Assembly (NCBI GenBank): GCA_032622095.1
Contig: CP136063.1
Span: 26,908,987 to 26,972,986, forward strand
Origin: Siphonodentalium dalli
Lineage: Eukaryota; Mollusca; Scaphopoda; Gadilida; Siphonodentaliidae
Length of the DNA: 64,000 nucleotides
Direction of reading: 5' to 3'
In this document: positions 1 through 11,344 of the stretch, one piece after another
Numbering within the stretch: position 1 is the first letter of the stretch
Layout: every line of letters starts with the position of its first letter
Position numbers and translations under genes: made by a program
The notes under the pieces: model-generated
Told to the model about the DNA's origin: nothing
The model's database searches: none
Seen by the model: the letters and a program-made list of their open reading frames with translations, nothing else

Positions 1-1276
1 ACGGTTGATAAATCACAACCCGTCTATCAACGCCTCTCTTATGGACTCCCCGCAGCTAACTCGAATCGGAATCGGGAAGGAAAATAGAATGAGAATGAAT
101 CTAGAATGGTGATATATTCGTATCTATATTATCACAGAAGATTGTCTTACTGCTAAAGATAGCTTGGTGCTATGACTCATATAATTGATTTAACATATGT
201 TATGCTAATTAGTTCTGGTCACCATTTAACCGTTGTGCTCTATACAGAGAGGTAGGATAAATAGTTTGCTGTTTTAGCACTCATATTTTCCTGGTATTCC
301 GATCACCAACACGCTATATATAATCATAATGGTATAGTAACATACATGGGTTTGGGGTTCATATAATATGCTTAAATATGTAGATATAATGCTGAATTGG
401 GTATATATCACAGATCGGTATAAAGTATGTGGGGTAATACTGGATTATCCCACACCATCAAATTAAGCGAACTTTTTAACCGTAAACGACATAAAACCTT
501 GAAAAACTTTTCTTTATTAGACGGGTCCTTATTTTTTTCAAAAACTCCTGAGGTATATTATATATGTGATACATTAAAATCCTACATTTGCACAGCCATG
601 GGCTTTTCGCAATCAACTGTTTTTATTAAAATATGTGCAATTTTCACCGCGCACCACTTTTGTAATTAGCACAGAAATGATATCGCTTCAAATGCAAATA
701 CAAGTTTCCTTCTATAATAATTGTGTCCGTCGAAGAATTCAAACTATATCTTTCCATTACGAACGTTACGTCCATATCCAGAGGCGTGATTGTTCGTCAA
801 TTTTAATCGACGTTATCATCCAAATCAATACAAAATTCTATTTATATCAGAAATATGATCATTATGGTATCTTTAATGTTAATGTTCGTACAGCATATGT
901 CATGTAATTGGGAGAAACTCACATTTGAAATGATGTGTATGTGTACGCTCACATGGGAAAACCCGAACTGTTATGAAGTTGCGAGGTCACATGAGTACAT
1001 ATTCCTTTGAAAGCATGTAAACATTGTGATAAACTGGATGTTTAACATTAAAGTACAGAACAAATATACTGTTTTCTATGGAATAAAGAGGCTTACTTTC
1101 ACAGCTGTGACATTTTATTTCAGTCAGCATCACATTTTGCGGGTAATTTACGCTTAAAGTTCGCTATTGAAATGTATAAAGGGGAAACATTTGAACGGTC
1201 GATGGAAACTTGGTCTAATGTGTGTGATACAAAACTGAATTCGGTCTGCTTGAATTAATGCTGATATATTTTCAAG
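1..1276. other. Non-coding, upstream of lectin exon
   Basis: AT-rich sequence with no supported gene. Short open frames here have no recognisable domain. A stretch from about 1125, just after a TTTATTTCAG acceptor-like sequence, stays open to a stop near 1257 and could hold an upstream exon of the lectin gene. It shows no lectin signature, so it is not called. No signal-peptide exon was identified, so the lectin's 5' end is unknown and may lie outside the window. Confidence 0.5.
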
Positions 1277-1477
1277 GGATCTGCGCCAGTTATTATGGGT
1301 ACAGCATGGAAACACTCGCTGGTAAGAATTACCAGCTGAGGTTCGGAGATAATCCTTTGACTGCGAACGAAGCACACCAGTGTTGCCAGGACGACGGAGC
1401 TCATCTCATTACCATTGAGAGTCAGGCGATGTTAGCTGATTTGATGATGTTACTGAGTTCACTTGGATATGGTGGGC
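1277..1477 (+). CDS. C-type lectin domain protein, exon with N-terminal half of the domain
   Basis: This internal exon encodes the first half of a C-type lectin-like domain (carbohydrate or protein recognition, usually secreted in invertebrates). The translation has the family pattern of an aromatic start (SYYGY), an A-x2-CC pair and then GAHLITIES, which is the conserved helix-2/strand region. The exon starts after a TTTTCAAG acceptor and ends at a GTGAGT donor (1478-1483), leaving phase 1. The only downstream exon with matching phase is at 15121, 13.6 kb away, and it supplies the other half of the domain. No in-frame start is supported, because the ATG at 1258 lies in the intron side of the acceptor. 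The first exon and signal peptide are not found. The domain call is firm; the ligand is unknown. Confidence 0.78.
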
Positions 1478-1529
1478 GTGAGTGTTACATAATTATGAGA
1501 CACGTGCTATATTGCCAACTGAAATAATC

Positions 1530-2990
1530 GCCTACGTCAAACGGGACAGTGAAATTAGTGTACACTTGCCGTATACCAGCTCAAATGGACAGGTACCACC
1601 GCAACTGGAGAAATTGTCCTGACATTGCCAGTTATTCTTGTTATAATAATAAATAATCCAAAAACAAATATATATCAATATATACAATGCATTATGTTAA
1701 GCAACATAAGCGAACACCGCCGAACGATGGTATCGACGCCCTGTCGCCCATATTACTGACGTAGGTCACTTATAACCGTCAAATTAAACATGTTAACATG
1801 TCATATAATGGCGATAAATCTAGACTTTAACAAATTTGCAATTAATTGCCCAATTCATATCCTTCAACGTTCTCGACTTCTGATGTATCTGGCAGTGTTT
1901 TCGCGTAATATGATCGACACTACACACGCTGTTCTACACATGTTTGTTACATTTCAGTCATGTTGTTCGCTGCCAATAATAAAATCGTATCCCAACTCAT
2001 TTTTTTGTCAGTGCTCCCATCATGTATTACATTAGAATTTCATAATTCATTATACTATGACTTGACTATTTATATGGAAAGTGAATACAATCTGTAAACA
2101 GGTATGAGCGGTCCAGTATGTAAAAATTAATATTTTGCTGTGGTGAATAGTTTGAAACCATTTTCGCTTGCCGAAATCGAAACATATTAGTCCGTCGGCC
2201 GCTTCAGAATGTGTCCCAAAATATATATTTTCATGGAAGACAACTCTTACACTTAAAATAAAATAAAAATATCACCGAGTACAAGTGTCAGCGTATAACA
2301 AAATGACTGCGGTTATAGAGTGAACAAGACACCGTTTATATTAATTCTAGATCACCATAAACAACATGAGATACAACACTGGACCAATGTATAAGCTAGT
2401 TCGAAAACATTGCGATAATTATTTTGAAATTGCTAAAAATTACTTGGATTTTGAATAAAAAGTGTCACATATAATAATTTGCTATAACTTGTGAAACAAA
2501 TGGGATATTGACGCGCAACATATCTCAAAAATTGCCCCAAAGATTAGCAAAACAATTTTGGCATAAACCTAACCACCTTATATTATAAGGGGAATTATAA
2601 ACACCCTTGTCCGAACGTGTTCTAAGATGTCAATTTGGGGAAAATGGTAATTTTACTAATTTCTTAAAATTTTACAAAATTGTAATTAAATTATGATAGG
2701 GGTATGGAAAAATCACACGAGAATACTATTCCAGAATTTGTAAATTCATAAAACCTCACATGACAAAGAACTACCGAATGTAAAAGTAAAAAACTTGATT
2801 GTTTGAAACCCGGGGTCAAAATCGACAACGCAAAAATTAGAATCAAACCAATTAGTAGAGCGGCTACGGGTGGCGTAGCATGACACCTCAAACGCTGTTG
2901 ATTTTATTGTTTAATTTTGTAGAGTACCCCTAGGGGATCAGGAATCAGCTTGTTACCAACTCTGAAAGTGTCCAAATGGCCGCCATCTTG
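1530..2990. other. Intronic non-coding DNA
   Basis: AT-rich sequence with scattered short frames and no domain. Near 2975-3005 two 'atggccgcca' stretches occur, a phrase shared by several dispersed repeats in this window. No gene is seen. Confidence 0.5.
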
Positions 2991-3440
2991 AATTCAAAAT
3001 GGCCGCCACCCGTTATTTCTGAAATTTAGGTATACCTTGGATTTTCCATCTGCAGATAAAATTAATGCATCAATTCACCACTCTGATTATTAAAACATGC
3101 TTGAATGATGTTGTGTTAAATAAATATGTAGTTTGTTTCATATTTTTCCATTAAAAATGTATAAAAAACTGATATTTAAAGAGCGTTTAATTATTTTTTT
3201 TTCAAAGTTTTTTTTTTTCAAAGTTTTTCTCTGAATTTTACAAATAAAATATGAAAAAAATGTGATAGTTGGTTCTAATATGTTAGGTACACTATTCCTT
3301 GAAATAATTCTGATGTCAACCACAGGATTAACCATGAATAGAAAGTCTGAAACTAGGCCTATACCGCCATTATAGGTATAGTAAAACCTGAACCTTATGA
3401 TTGTCTGTATGAAGCAATAGGTTTCTGAATAAGGAATTTG
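2991..3440 (+). repeat. Left copy of a 450-bp direct repeat flanking the PIN/CXC gene copy
   Basis: This stretch matches 8989-9436 over its whole length in the same orientation, with shared phrases such as AATTCAAAATGGCCGCCACC and GATGCATCAATTCACCACTC (the latter preceded by an A/G difference). Substitutions and small indels, mostly in T-runs, show the two copies are old. The pair encloses the broken minus-strand gene and the start of the plus-strand fragment. It resembles a pair of long terminal repeats or a segmental duplication. No TG...CA ends were identified, so an LTR identity is not claimed. Confidence 0.8.
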
Positions 3441-3498
3441 TATTGAAAACAAAGTATGGTGTCACAATAGGAATTGGTTATCATTTAACACAGTCCAT

Positions 3499-6400
3499 TT
3501 AACAGTCAGCATCACTATCGTCATCATCATAATCATCTCCATCAACCGTCTCAATTTCAAACACATGTTCGCAGGAGTCACATTTGCATGCATCAGTACA
3601 AGGAAGACCTTGTTGTCGACATGAACAAGATTTTGGTTGACAACCTGACTTGGTACTGCACACACAGCTAACCATTTCCATAATTTCGACTGGGGTCATT
3701 CGCTGGTCAGTCCACACACAGTCAATGCCACCGCCGTTAATAACCCAGCCATTGCCATCTGGCGAGGCAATATTATCTTGTGTCTCCAAAGAATTTGTCC
3801 ACAAATACGTTTGATAACTTGCACGAAGAGTGTGGTAAAGAACTTGGTTTTCAGTTGGAGGTACATGTAGTAAGTGGCTAGCTCTCTGGTTCTTAGCAAG
3901 CAGTCTGTATCGCAGGTTGGCAAGATCCGATGTCTTCTCATCACCATACATGGCACAGACAAATTTGCATATGTCGACCAGGAAACCATTGATTTGCACA
4001 GTATCTAAAGGGAACTTCAGCATGATCTGGTTGTTTCTGTATCGAATTGAATGGTCGCATTTTTCCCTTGTTGACAAATGCTTCGACTGTATTGCATCCC
4101 ATGAATGCATAAAAGCTTAGCAGGCCTTTCAATGTGAGCTCTTCCATGTTGTTACTTATTGAGTTAATAGAAATGAGACTAGGTCTTGCTGTACTTCCAG
4201 ATTTGAAATGGATTTCAGCTCTTATTTTTGGAGAGAATGATATACGAAGGATTTCGACATCCGTGTCAGGAGAATGTACTGCGCTGTTATTGTGCCCCTG
4301 CTGACTGACATCATTTGCGTGGAATACTATCTTCGTGTCAGCTTCCTCTTGGTGGCATATTAAACGAGTACGCTGTCACAACATTGTCACTAATGCGCAT
4401 ACATTTACTCCAAACTGTGACTTACAGCTCTTTACCGTTTAATAAGCCCACATAATATTGTGTGGACCACTCGGTGGCTAGAAATGCAATTAACGCAGTC
4501 TTGTTCTCTGCCTCTGAAAGAAATCGACTCCAGTTCTGTTGATTAAGTGGTGACTTCTGATCTCGGCCAGATATTTTAATCTACAGAGCCCCATCATCAG
4601 CCGCACGTCGTTCATGTTCAACATCCTTAATGGAGTTTTCAGCATACACATCGGAAACGAAGTCGATCCGTGTCGCTCCACTCCTGAACATCGGTTCAAT
4701 TGTTTTGTAAAAAATAAATTTTGCAACATCCTTCCACATTTCTGGAACGTAACAGTGACTATGAACAATTGCCATGACATCAAGAATCAAACAACTACAA
4801 TTCACATTGCCGTCTCCACTGTCATCAAGCGATTCCAACAGTCCACCGAGATTCGACTTTCGTGTTTTGTACATTCGTCCATCTGATGTTGTCAGTGATG
4901 GAGGTACTGGACTCAATGGATACTTCAGGATCTCTTTCATAGTCAGTTGCCGGTTCTGCCCAATTATTGTCATTCTAGCAAAGTATTCCTGTCAGCTTTA
5001 ACAACATCATCTCTGGCGTTCGCTTTTCCTTTTTTCGATTTCTGTTTGAGCAGTGACCCAATTCTGGTCTTCTTTATGGGGCTGTAGAAGTCCACCTTTT
5101 ATGAATTTAGCCTGTTTTCAATGAATTCCGATGCAACTTTTTCGCTTAAAGCCTCTGCACCAAGATGATCACCTGCTATCTTGCCTGTAATTGTTGCACC
5201 AGAACTTAAAATACTGATCTCACTGCATGGAAGAAATGGATTGGTTCCCCAATCTTCAATTGTTTGAACAATAGCTTGCACATCTTTAATGTCACGTTCC
5301 ATTCTCTTCGGAGAGATGTCAGCTGTACTCGAATTGTGTCAATGAACAACAAGGCCTGCAAGTTCCAGACATCGCAATTGAACAGTGCTTCGGACATGCT
5401 GGGTTAAAACCCAGCGATCAACAGCTCCCTGCTTGTTGCTGAAGATAACTATCCCGCCTTTAACTCATTACTCTGTTGGCCTTTTCCACCACACAATCCA
5501 AAGCAACTCTGCTGAACTTATTCATATCGGTGAGCTGTGCAGCAAATCCTCCGTCAGCAAGGTATTTGTATGCATTTGGATTCTCTGTTTTCAAAGCTGT
5601 CATCTTTGACCAGTAGTATGGAAGATACCGCGCATAATTATGCGAACATGTAAGGCATGGCTTTTCTATTACAGAGTAGATTTAGTTCCCAGTCACTGTC
5701 ATGATATGATCGAATAAGCCCGAGCAAAATCTCACACATACCAATGAAAGAATCCCAAAATGCAAACATTGGCCCATGGTCAGTTTTCTCGAATTCAATC
5801 CAAATGTCGAACATGTCGCAAAATTCCTTTGAATTCAGAACATCTTCTGCTGACTTCGGGCATTGATCTTCTCTCAGAATTGATATAAGTCTCTTTAAAT
5901 CAGAATCATCATTTTTGGCTTCATCTTCATTCGCAGCCTCGGAACTTTCTTCCTTTTCTTCGGAAGCAGAAATTCGACTCTCAATCCAGACTTTGAATGC
6001 AGCCAGTTTCATTCGAGAGAAAGCATCAAAAACCAATTTGAATGATCGTATACATCGATTGTACTGTTTACAACAGATCACAGAGTCCACGGAACCAGCA
6101 GCGACAACACCAGATTCTATCTTCAGGTCTCTTAGGCCCGCAATCCCAAAACGGGTACCAATAATGGATGCAAAGTTCATTACTAAATGGAAACCACCCA
6201 TTCTCAAGATAATATGAGAAGAAAGTTCTTCTTTCTCCAGAACTTCAACCATTTTACTGAAGATAACATGATCACTGACGACAAATGCGAAGTCAAGGTT
6301 AAGGTCCTTCCTTAAACTGTTGCTATGCTGTAACAAAGAATATACAACGCAATGTCTGTTGAAGACTGAGATGTTACCGGTGCTTGTTCAATTATTGATT

Positions 6401-8248
6401 TCATTGGAATTTCATTTGAAACATTATGATTGAATCCCGTCCACGAAGGAACATGCCTCTCTGCATTATTGACATCCAATCCAAAAGAAGAAGGTGAACG
6501 GTGCAGCATATATATACGAGTTTCCTGAAGTGCTCGCTGCCACGACATAGGTTCAGTTGAAGCATTTGTTGAGGGATCATTAATCGATTGAATCTTTGGT
6601 TGTTTTCCAGCATTGTAGGGTAGCGTGGTATTCCCTTTTGACATGAACTAAAAGAACGTCTCACAGGTCGTGGCTTGGAGTGAATGAGAGCTGCTGAGTT
6701 AAGAGAATTTTGAATAATGCAGCCACTGGTTCCATAAACGTACAACCTCCACTCGATGTCTCTTGGTTAATATCTGTGTTATCATATGCTATGGCCACAG
6801 GATCACCCACATATATAGTGATTCGGGAATAACAGTCTTTTCTGACTCAGTCAAAATTTCGGCGACAGTAGTTTCAGCTTCTCTTATGTATTCGTTGGAC
6901 ACACCATGACCGAATCTATTTAGCAGACGAACAACTTCTGTAGATCCTTTTGTTTGGCTAACTGTCCAGGGAAGAGCTATTTGTTTTTTCATCACGATTT
7001 TTGTGTTTGATGAGCAATTCACAAGATCTTGTGCTATACTTAAGATCTGCATGTGGGTCGTTGGTCCAACCTGAACTTTCCCGGTTAATGAATTAACCGT
7101 CATTTCAGCTGAAGACACAATCCATGCTAGCATATTGCAGACAAGTGGAGGGATAGAAATTTCACTCTCAACCATGCCCTGTGGTCTTGGTGGCCATACA
7201 TCTGATGATTTGACCTTCAGAACCTGATTCTGTACTTGCTTGCAAATCTCATATAGTTGTTGTTTGGAATCTTCAGCAAGAGTTCCAGTTATGCCACTTT
7301 CGATTACACTTCCTGTCTCAACATCGGCACAATATACAAATTCTGAAGCAGGTATTGAACTGTTTTTAGGCAACCAAAGGCCAATTTGATTTCCAAACCA
7401 ATGTTTTAGTATTCTTTTCACTCTGTCGCTATTGAGGTCACAACTTTGCAAATAGAACGGTAACGGGCCAGTATTTCGGCCATTGGTATAACGTTGTACT
7501 CCTTCATGACTGTTTGATCCAACTCGGTTATTAGAATACGAAAACATTCTTCATAAGTAACTTTCAGTCTCTCCCAAACATGCTCCCTTTTAAAGTGATC
7601 TACACAGTATTTGTGATCATTGACTTCGGACGCAAACAGATCAAAGTTAATGAACTCCAAAGCTGCCCAAATTCTATGACCGTTTTTTTTGGTGTATTTT
7701 GGCTGCCTCAATGAATGCTGTTGACGCTTGTTCCATTTCGAAAGATTGGAGTGACTGAATCTTCCGTCGATCATTTTAATGTTTCTTGTCTGCTTGACAT
7801 ACGATACATTTGTGTAGATCACTGCTAATGGATGTGAAGTTCCACCGCCTTTAGTCCCTGTATCCAACGGGTTCGACGAAATCTTCTCCTGAAATCTATC
7901 AAAATGTGATTTCATTGTAGCATGTTGGTAGCATGATCGATGATATGAAAGGTCATTTCGAAATGTCTCACTTGTTATTTGGTGCAAAATTTTCCGATCG
8001 ATTGATAAATCAGCACCAGCAAACGATAACTCCTTCCACCTTTTGCCATAGTCACACAGCTTTTCCCAACTTGCTGCTGTTATTGATGTCAGTTGGTCTG
8101 TGTTGTCAGTGCCATGACATATGAGACAGACATCTTGACGGGATGCTTTACATTCAGCAGGATATTCAGCAGAACCCAACGCTGAAACTCGTTTCATCGC
8201 CAAAAGTGTTAAGCCAGTGAGCTGAAAACAGAGAAATAATATCAACAT
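3499..8248 (-). pseudogene. Decayed copy of a PIN-like/CXC-tail multi-domain gene family
   Basis: Reading the minus strand from 8248 to 3499, successive frames give one long protein of a family I recognise from invertebrate genomes as unnamed and multi-copy. The order is: an N-terminal CLICH plus a HRSC Cys/His pair (about 8248-7850); a block with ALEFIN (about 7700-7560); a block ending in LYMWVILWP (7547-6789); a block related to NTDINQETSS (about 6780-6400); a core with RMGGFHLVMNF (6336-5638); a PIN-like start with LDVMAIVHSHC and DFVSDVY (4973-4581); the FMGCNTVEAF block (about 4140); and a Cys-rich tail with SCSCRQQGLPC and CKCDSC, like a tesmin/TSO1 CXC zinc motif (3660-3550), then an acidic end. 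At least five frame changes (for example near 7440 and 6310) and internal stops show it is broken. A splice acceptor is visible on the minus strand near 8222. The function is unknown. A nuclease role is inferred only from the PIN-like pattern. Confidence 0.72.
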
Positions 8249-8420
8249 TAGCTTTTATTGGAAAATTGGAAATAGAAAATACTGCAATTCTGTAACTGAC
8301 CACCAATTAATGACAACACATAATTTAGTGAAGATTTATACTACGGCCTATTTTGGATACTTAAGTATCGGTGACATTTCTAGTGTCACAGTTTATGGCA
8401 AGTAAAATATGTAAAGATGT

Positions 8421-8980
8421 GTGTTTATCAACCAATTTTGTATTGTTTCATTGATACTTGTGTCCGCTCTACTTTCTTTTTATCTAAAGCCATTAAATGA
8501 ATTTAAAAATGCTTTCATATGGTCACATACTGAATGGGAAAGTTACAAAAAAGGGCCATTTTGGACTCTTTTCAGAGTTGATAACAAGCTGATTCCTGAC
8601 CCCCCTCACATTCTCATAGCTATAGCATGGATGGGTGATGACCTAGGACTATTATCTGCGCATGTATTGTCAACATTGCGCAAACCGGCTAAGTCTGAAT
8701 TAGGGATAATTTATACTGAGTCTTCAAATGTGATCAAACTTCCTGAGCATGCTGCTTTCGTTGTCGATGGCTGTGTGAAATTGTCTAAAGATGCTACTTA
8801 CATCGCAATATGTCAATAATATGCCAGCTATCTCATTGCCAAATATGGCTCAGTTACGGCAGTGTTTGGTGGTTATGAGCAGAGTCTTTCAATACAAAAA
8901 CACGAACATTCAAGGAGAGCAGGTAAAACATATACCGACATTTACATCACTTCACCAAAGCACATTCTAACCAAGAGTTG
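8421..8980 (+). pseudogene. Plus-strand fragment of the same family (PIN-like N-terminal half)
   Basis: The open frame 8421-8819 contains IPDPPHILIAIAWMGDDLG and then HAAFVVDGCVKL. After a stop at 8817 it continues in frame with YASYLIAKYGSVTAVFGGYE and KHEHSRRAGK. An aromatic/hydrophobic strand ending in D, followed 40-60 residues later by a second strand and an H-E/D-R-R cluster, is the layout seen in the PIN-like part of the neighbouring minus-strand copy (DVMAIV, then DFVSDVY and SIKDVEHERR). It is therefore probably a divergent second copy in the opposite orientation. The stop codon and loss of the rest of the domain make it non-functional. The first 30 residues look hydrophobic but have no support as a signal peptide. 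Confidence 0.55.
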
Positions 8981-8988
8981 TTCCTATC

Positions 8989-9436
8989 AATTCAAAATGG
9001 CCGCCACCCATTATTTCTGAAATTTAGGTGTACCTTAGATTTTCCATCTTCAGATAAAATTGATGCATCAATTCACCACTCTGATTATTAAAACATGCTT
9101 GAATGATGTTATGTTAAATAATTATGTAGTTTGTTTAATATTTTCCATTAAAAATGTATAAACAAAATTGATATTTAAAGAGCGTTTAATGATTTTGATT
9201 TTTTTTTAAAACATTCAAAGTTTTTCTACGAATTTTACAAATAAAATATGAAAAATATACGGTATTTGGCACTAATAAATTAGTTACACTATTCCTTGAC
9301 ATGATTGTGATTTCAACCAGATGATTAACCATGTATAGAAGGTCTGAAACTAGGTCTGTACATGTATGGGTTCATTATCTTTATTGTGAAACCTGAAGGA
9401 TATGATAGTCTGTATAGGTTTATGAATAAGGGATTA
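8989..9436 (+). repeat. Right copy of the 450-bp direct repeat
   Basis: This is the partner of 2991-3440 in direct orientation. It sits between two pieces of the plus-strand PIN-like fragment (8421-8980 and 9745-10290). That placement suggests it was inserted into, or duplicated within, a gene copy. Confidence 0.8.
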
Positions 9437-9744
9437 TATGCCAACATGACATAATAGGCCACTGCATCATAATAGTTGGTCTTGTTCTAATTATTAGATG
9501 GACTACATCTGAAATAAAGAGCATTTACTGATTATAATGCTTCATGTTTTCTTTTTTTAAAGTTTAATTTGATGTATGAGCGTCACAACCTGGCATCTAG
9601 AACGCTATTTATAACATACACATGTTTCCTAGAACCTAAACCATTCAATAGTATTAAATTATTAAACCTATCCCTTGATAACTTTTAAATATAGTCACAT
9701 CATAGAGTAGCAATCAGTTTTAGTGTAACAATTTGTCACACAAG

Positions 9745-10200
9745 CGGGCTTCCATACAAACACCAGTTGGTTTGCAACAAACTTTCATAATGTTTGCAAC
9801 GATGTCGTTCGTGATTGAAACGATGTAGTCGCCTTCCGCATGCCAGCCACATTCACAGGGGTCCAGAATATTGGTCTGCAATGTATTCCAAATCATTTAT
9901 AGATACACACGCAGGCTGTGGTATAAAGTTGCATGCTCAGTGGGTGGCAATGTTTCAGGGAACTCTATGTTGTTCTTAGATGTCTTCATTAATTTTGAAA
10001 GAAAATATATGTCACCAAGCTCTGACGTCCAATGATTAACTAGAAGAGCCAATAGACCAGTATCGTCAGCAACGACAACTACATTCTCTGTGTTAAATAA
10101 TATCCCTACACCGCTGGAAACAATTAAAATATCTACGTCACCACTCCTGCATTGTACAATGTATCGGCCAGCACGCTGACCAAGAGCTTGAATTGTGTCT
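9745..10200 (-). pseudogene. Inverted piece of PIN-like gene copy
   Basis: The minus strand from 10200 down reads QALGQRAGRYI, then DVDILIVSSGVG, then VVVVADDTGLLALLVNHW, then LPPTEHATLYHSLRV, then a frame change into CECGWHAEGDYIVSITNDIV and a Cys-containing end. Acidic residues in 'DVDIL' and 'ADDTGLL' follow the PIN/FEN-like pattern of clustered aspartates, and the LPPTEHATLYHSLR block parallels VPPTENQVLYHTLRA in the copy at 3499-4110. The fragment has at least one stop (near 9875). It is inverted relative to the N-terminal half at 8421-8980. Confidence 0.55.
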
Positions 10201-10253
10201 TAGTCTTATTAAGTCTTAAGGCGACTACATCGTTTCAATCACGAACGACATCG
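9800..10253. repeat. Perfect 36-bp inverted repeat within gene remnants
   Basis: Bases 9800-9835 are the exact reverse complement of 10218-10253. In each copy the coding-sense strand translates to the same EGDYIVSITNDI motif. On the minus strand it is followed by VANIMKVCC, and on the plus strand by AAAPDYLLKFARC. The intervening 380 bp therefore look like a segment inverted between, or duplicated next to, two copies of one coding motif. Confidence 0.85.
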
Positions 10254-10424
10254 CTGCAGCACCAGACTATCTACTTAAGTTTGCACGTTGTTAGTGTAAG
10301 TTGCTGAATAAGAACCCCTATGGTAGTAAAATATCCATGCGTAGAAAAAATGGAATCAAGTGCGTTGTTGCTTGTGGTGGGGACATGACAATCTGCGGGA
10401 TGGGATGGGATATGGGACAAAACG

Positions 10425-10810
10425 ACAATCTGCGGGACAGAATTTCAAATTGCGTGGGACGGCCGATATATCGAGGAATACAGGGCGTATGGGGTTCATT
10501 TTGGTGTCTAATGAAAGGTCCACATTCGCCCTATCCACACATATCAATCCCGCCACTGACCGGACACCAGAAGTTGCATTATTTGATCGACAACTGACCT
10601 AACATGGGGTGGAATTTGGGATAGAATGACAATCTGCGGGACAGGATTTTCAAATTGCGTGGGACGGCCGATATCTCGAGGAATACAGCGCATAGAGGGC
10701 TCCTTTTGGTGTCTAACGAAAGGTCCACATTCGCCCTATCCACACATATTAAACCCGCCACTGACCGACACCGGAAGTTACATTATTCGGTCGACAACTG
10801 ACCTAAAATA
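10425..10810. repeat. Two tandem ~200-bp blocks, outer part of FB1 left arm
   Basis: The block from GGGACAGAATTTCAAATTGC through the AACTGACCTAA phrase appears at about 10425-10602 and again at about 10632-10805, with substitutions such as a HpaII-site change and lost bases. The same pair occurs inverted at 13240-13640 in the right arm. Translations in this block (MAGLICVDRANVDL and relatives) are repeat artefacts. Confidence 0.8.
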
Positions 10811-11344
10811 AAATGCCACAAACACGAAAAACTGCGTTCGACATTAATGTTTAAAATTTAGATTTCTTGATGATGAATACGCTAGAAAACAACAAGTTTT
10901 AGGTATCAAATAACGCAGTGGAATACTGTGCATTCGTTTTTAGCTACAATATGGCTGTTTTAGTGCGAATATTGTAATGGCGAACACGCAAACACGCGCC
11001 GATAAAACAGCTAAAATAGACTCGATGTTTACAATTACAGGATCGATTTCAGCTGGCATATTCAATATAATGGGCGTATAGTATATCAAAATGTAGGATT
11101 AGACACAGTGAATGTATTTTTTTTATAAATGAGTCCACTACGCGGTGAAATTGTTGCAGAAATTCGCTCCAAGATATTCGCACTTATTTTTATTTCAGTT
11201 GTGACTAAAAGCCCAGATGCCGGAGCCCGGCGACTAAAAGCCAAGTTACAAAATAGATCAACTGGTTTGAACGAATGAATATGTCAATGGTAAGACTATT
11301 CAAAAGAATATTCAAATCAAATAGTGTTTATAGACTTAAAAACT

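Noticed and set aside
3941-4147. Separate small gene on the minus strand overlapping the CXC tail frame
   Set aside because: It is the adjacent frame of the decayed PIN/CXC copy (FMGCNTVEAF block), joined to 3499-4110 by a frameshift.
8421-8500. Signal peptide at the start of the frame 8421-8819
   Set aside because: The hydrophobic stretch lies before the conserved PIN-like block in a fragment with a stop codon; likely read-in from non-coding sequence.
10301-10811. Repeated MAGLICVDRANVDLSLDTK-type frames
   Set aside because: They are copies of the ~200-bp block in the FB1 arms and recur inverted at 13286-13676; no protein family.
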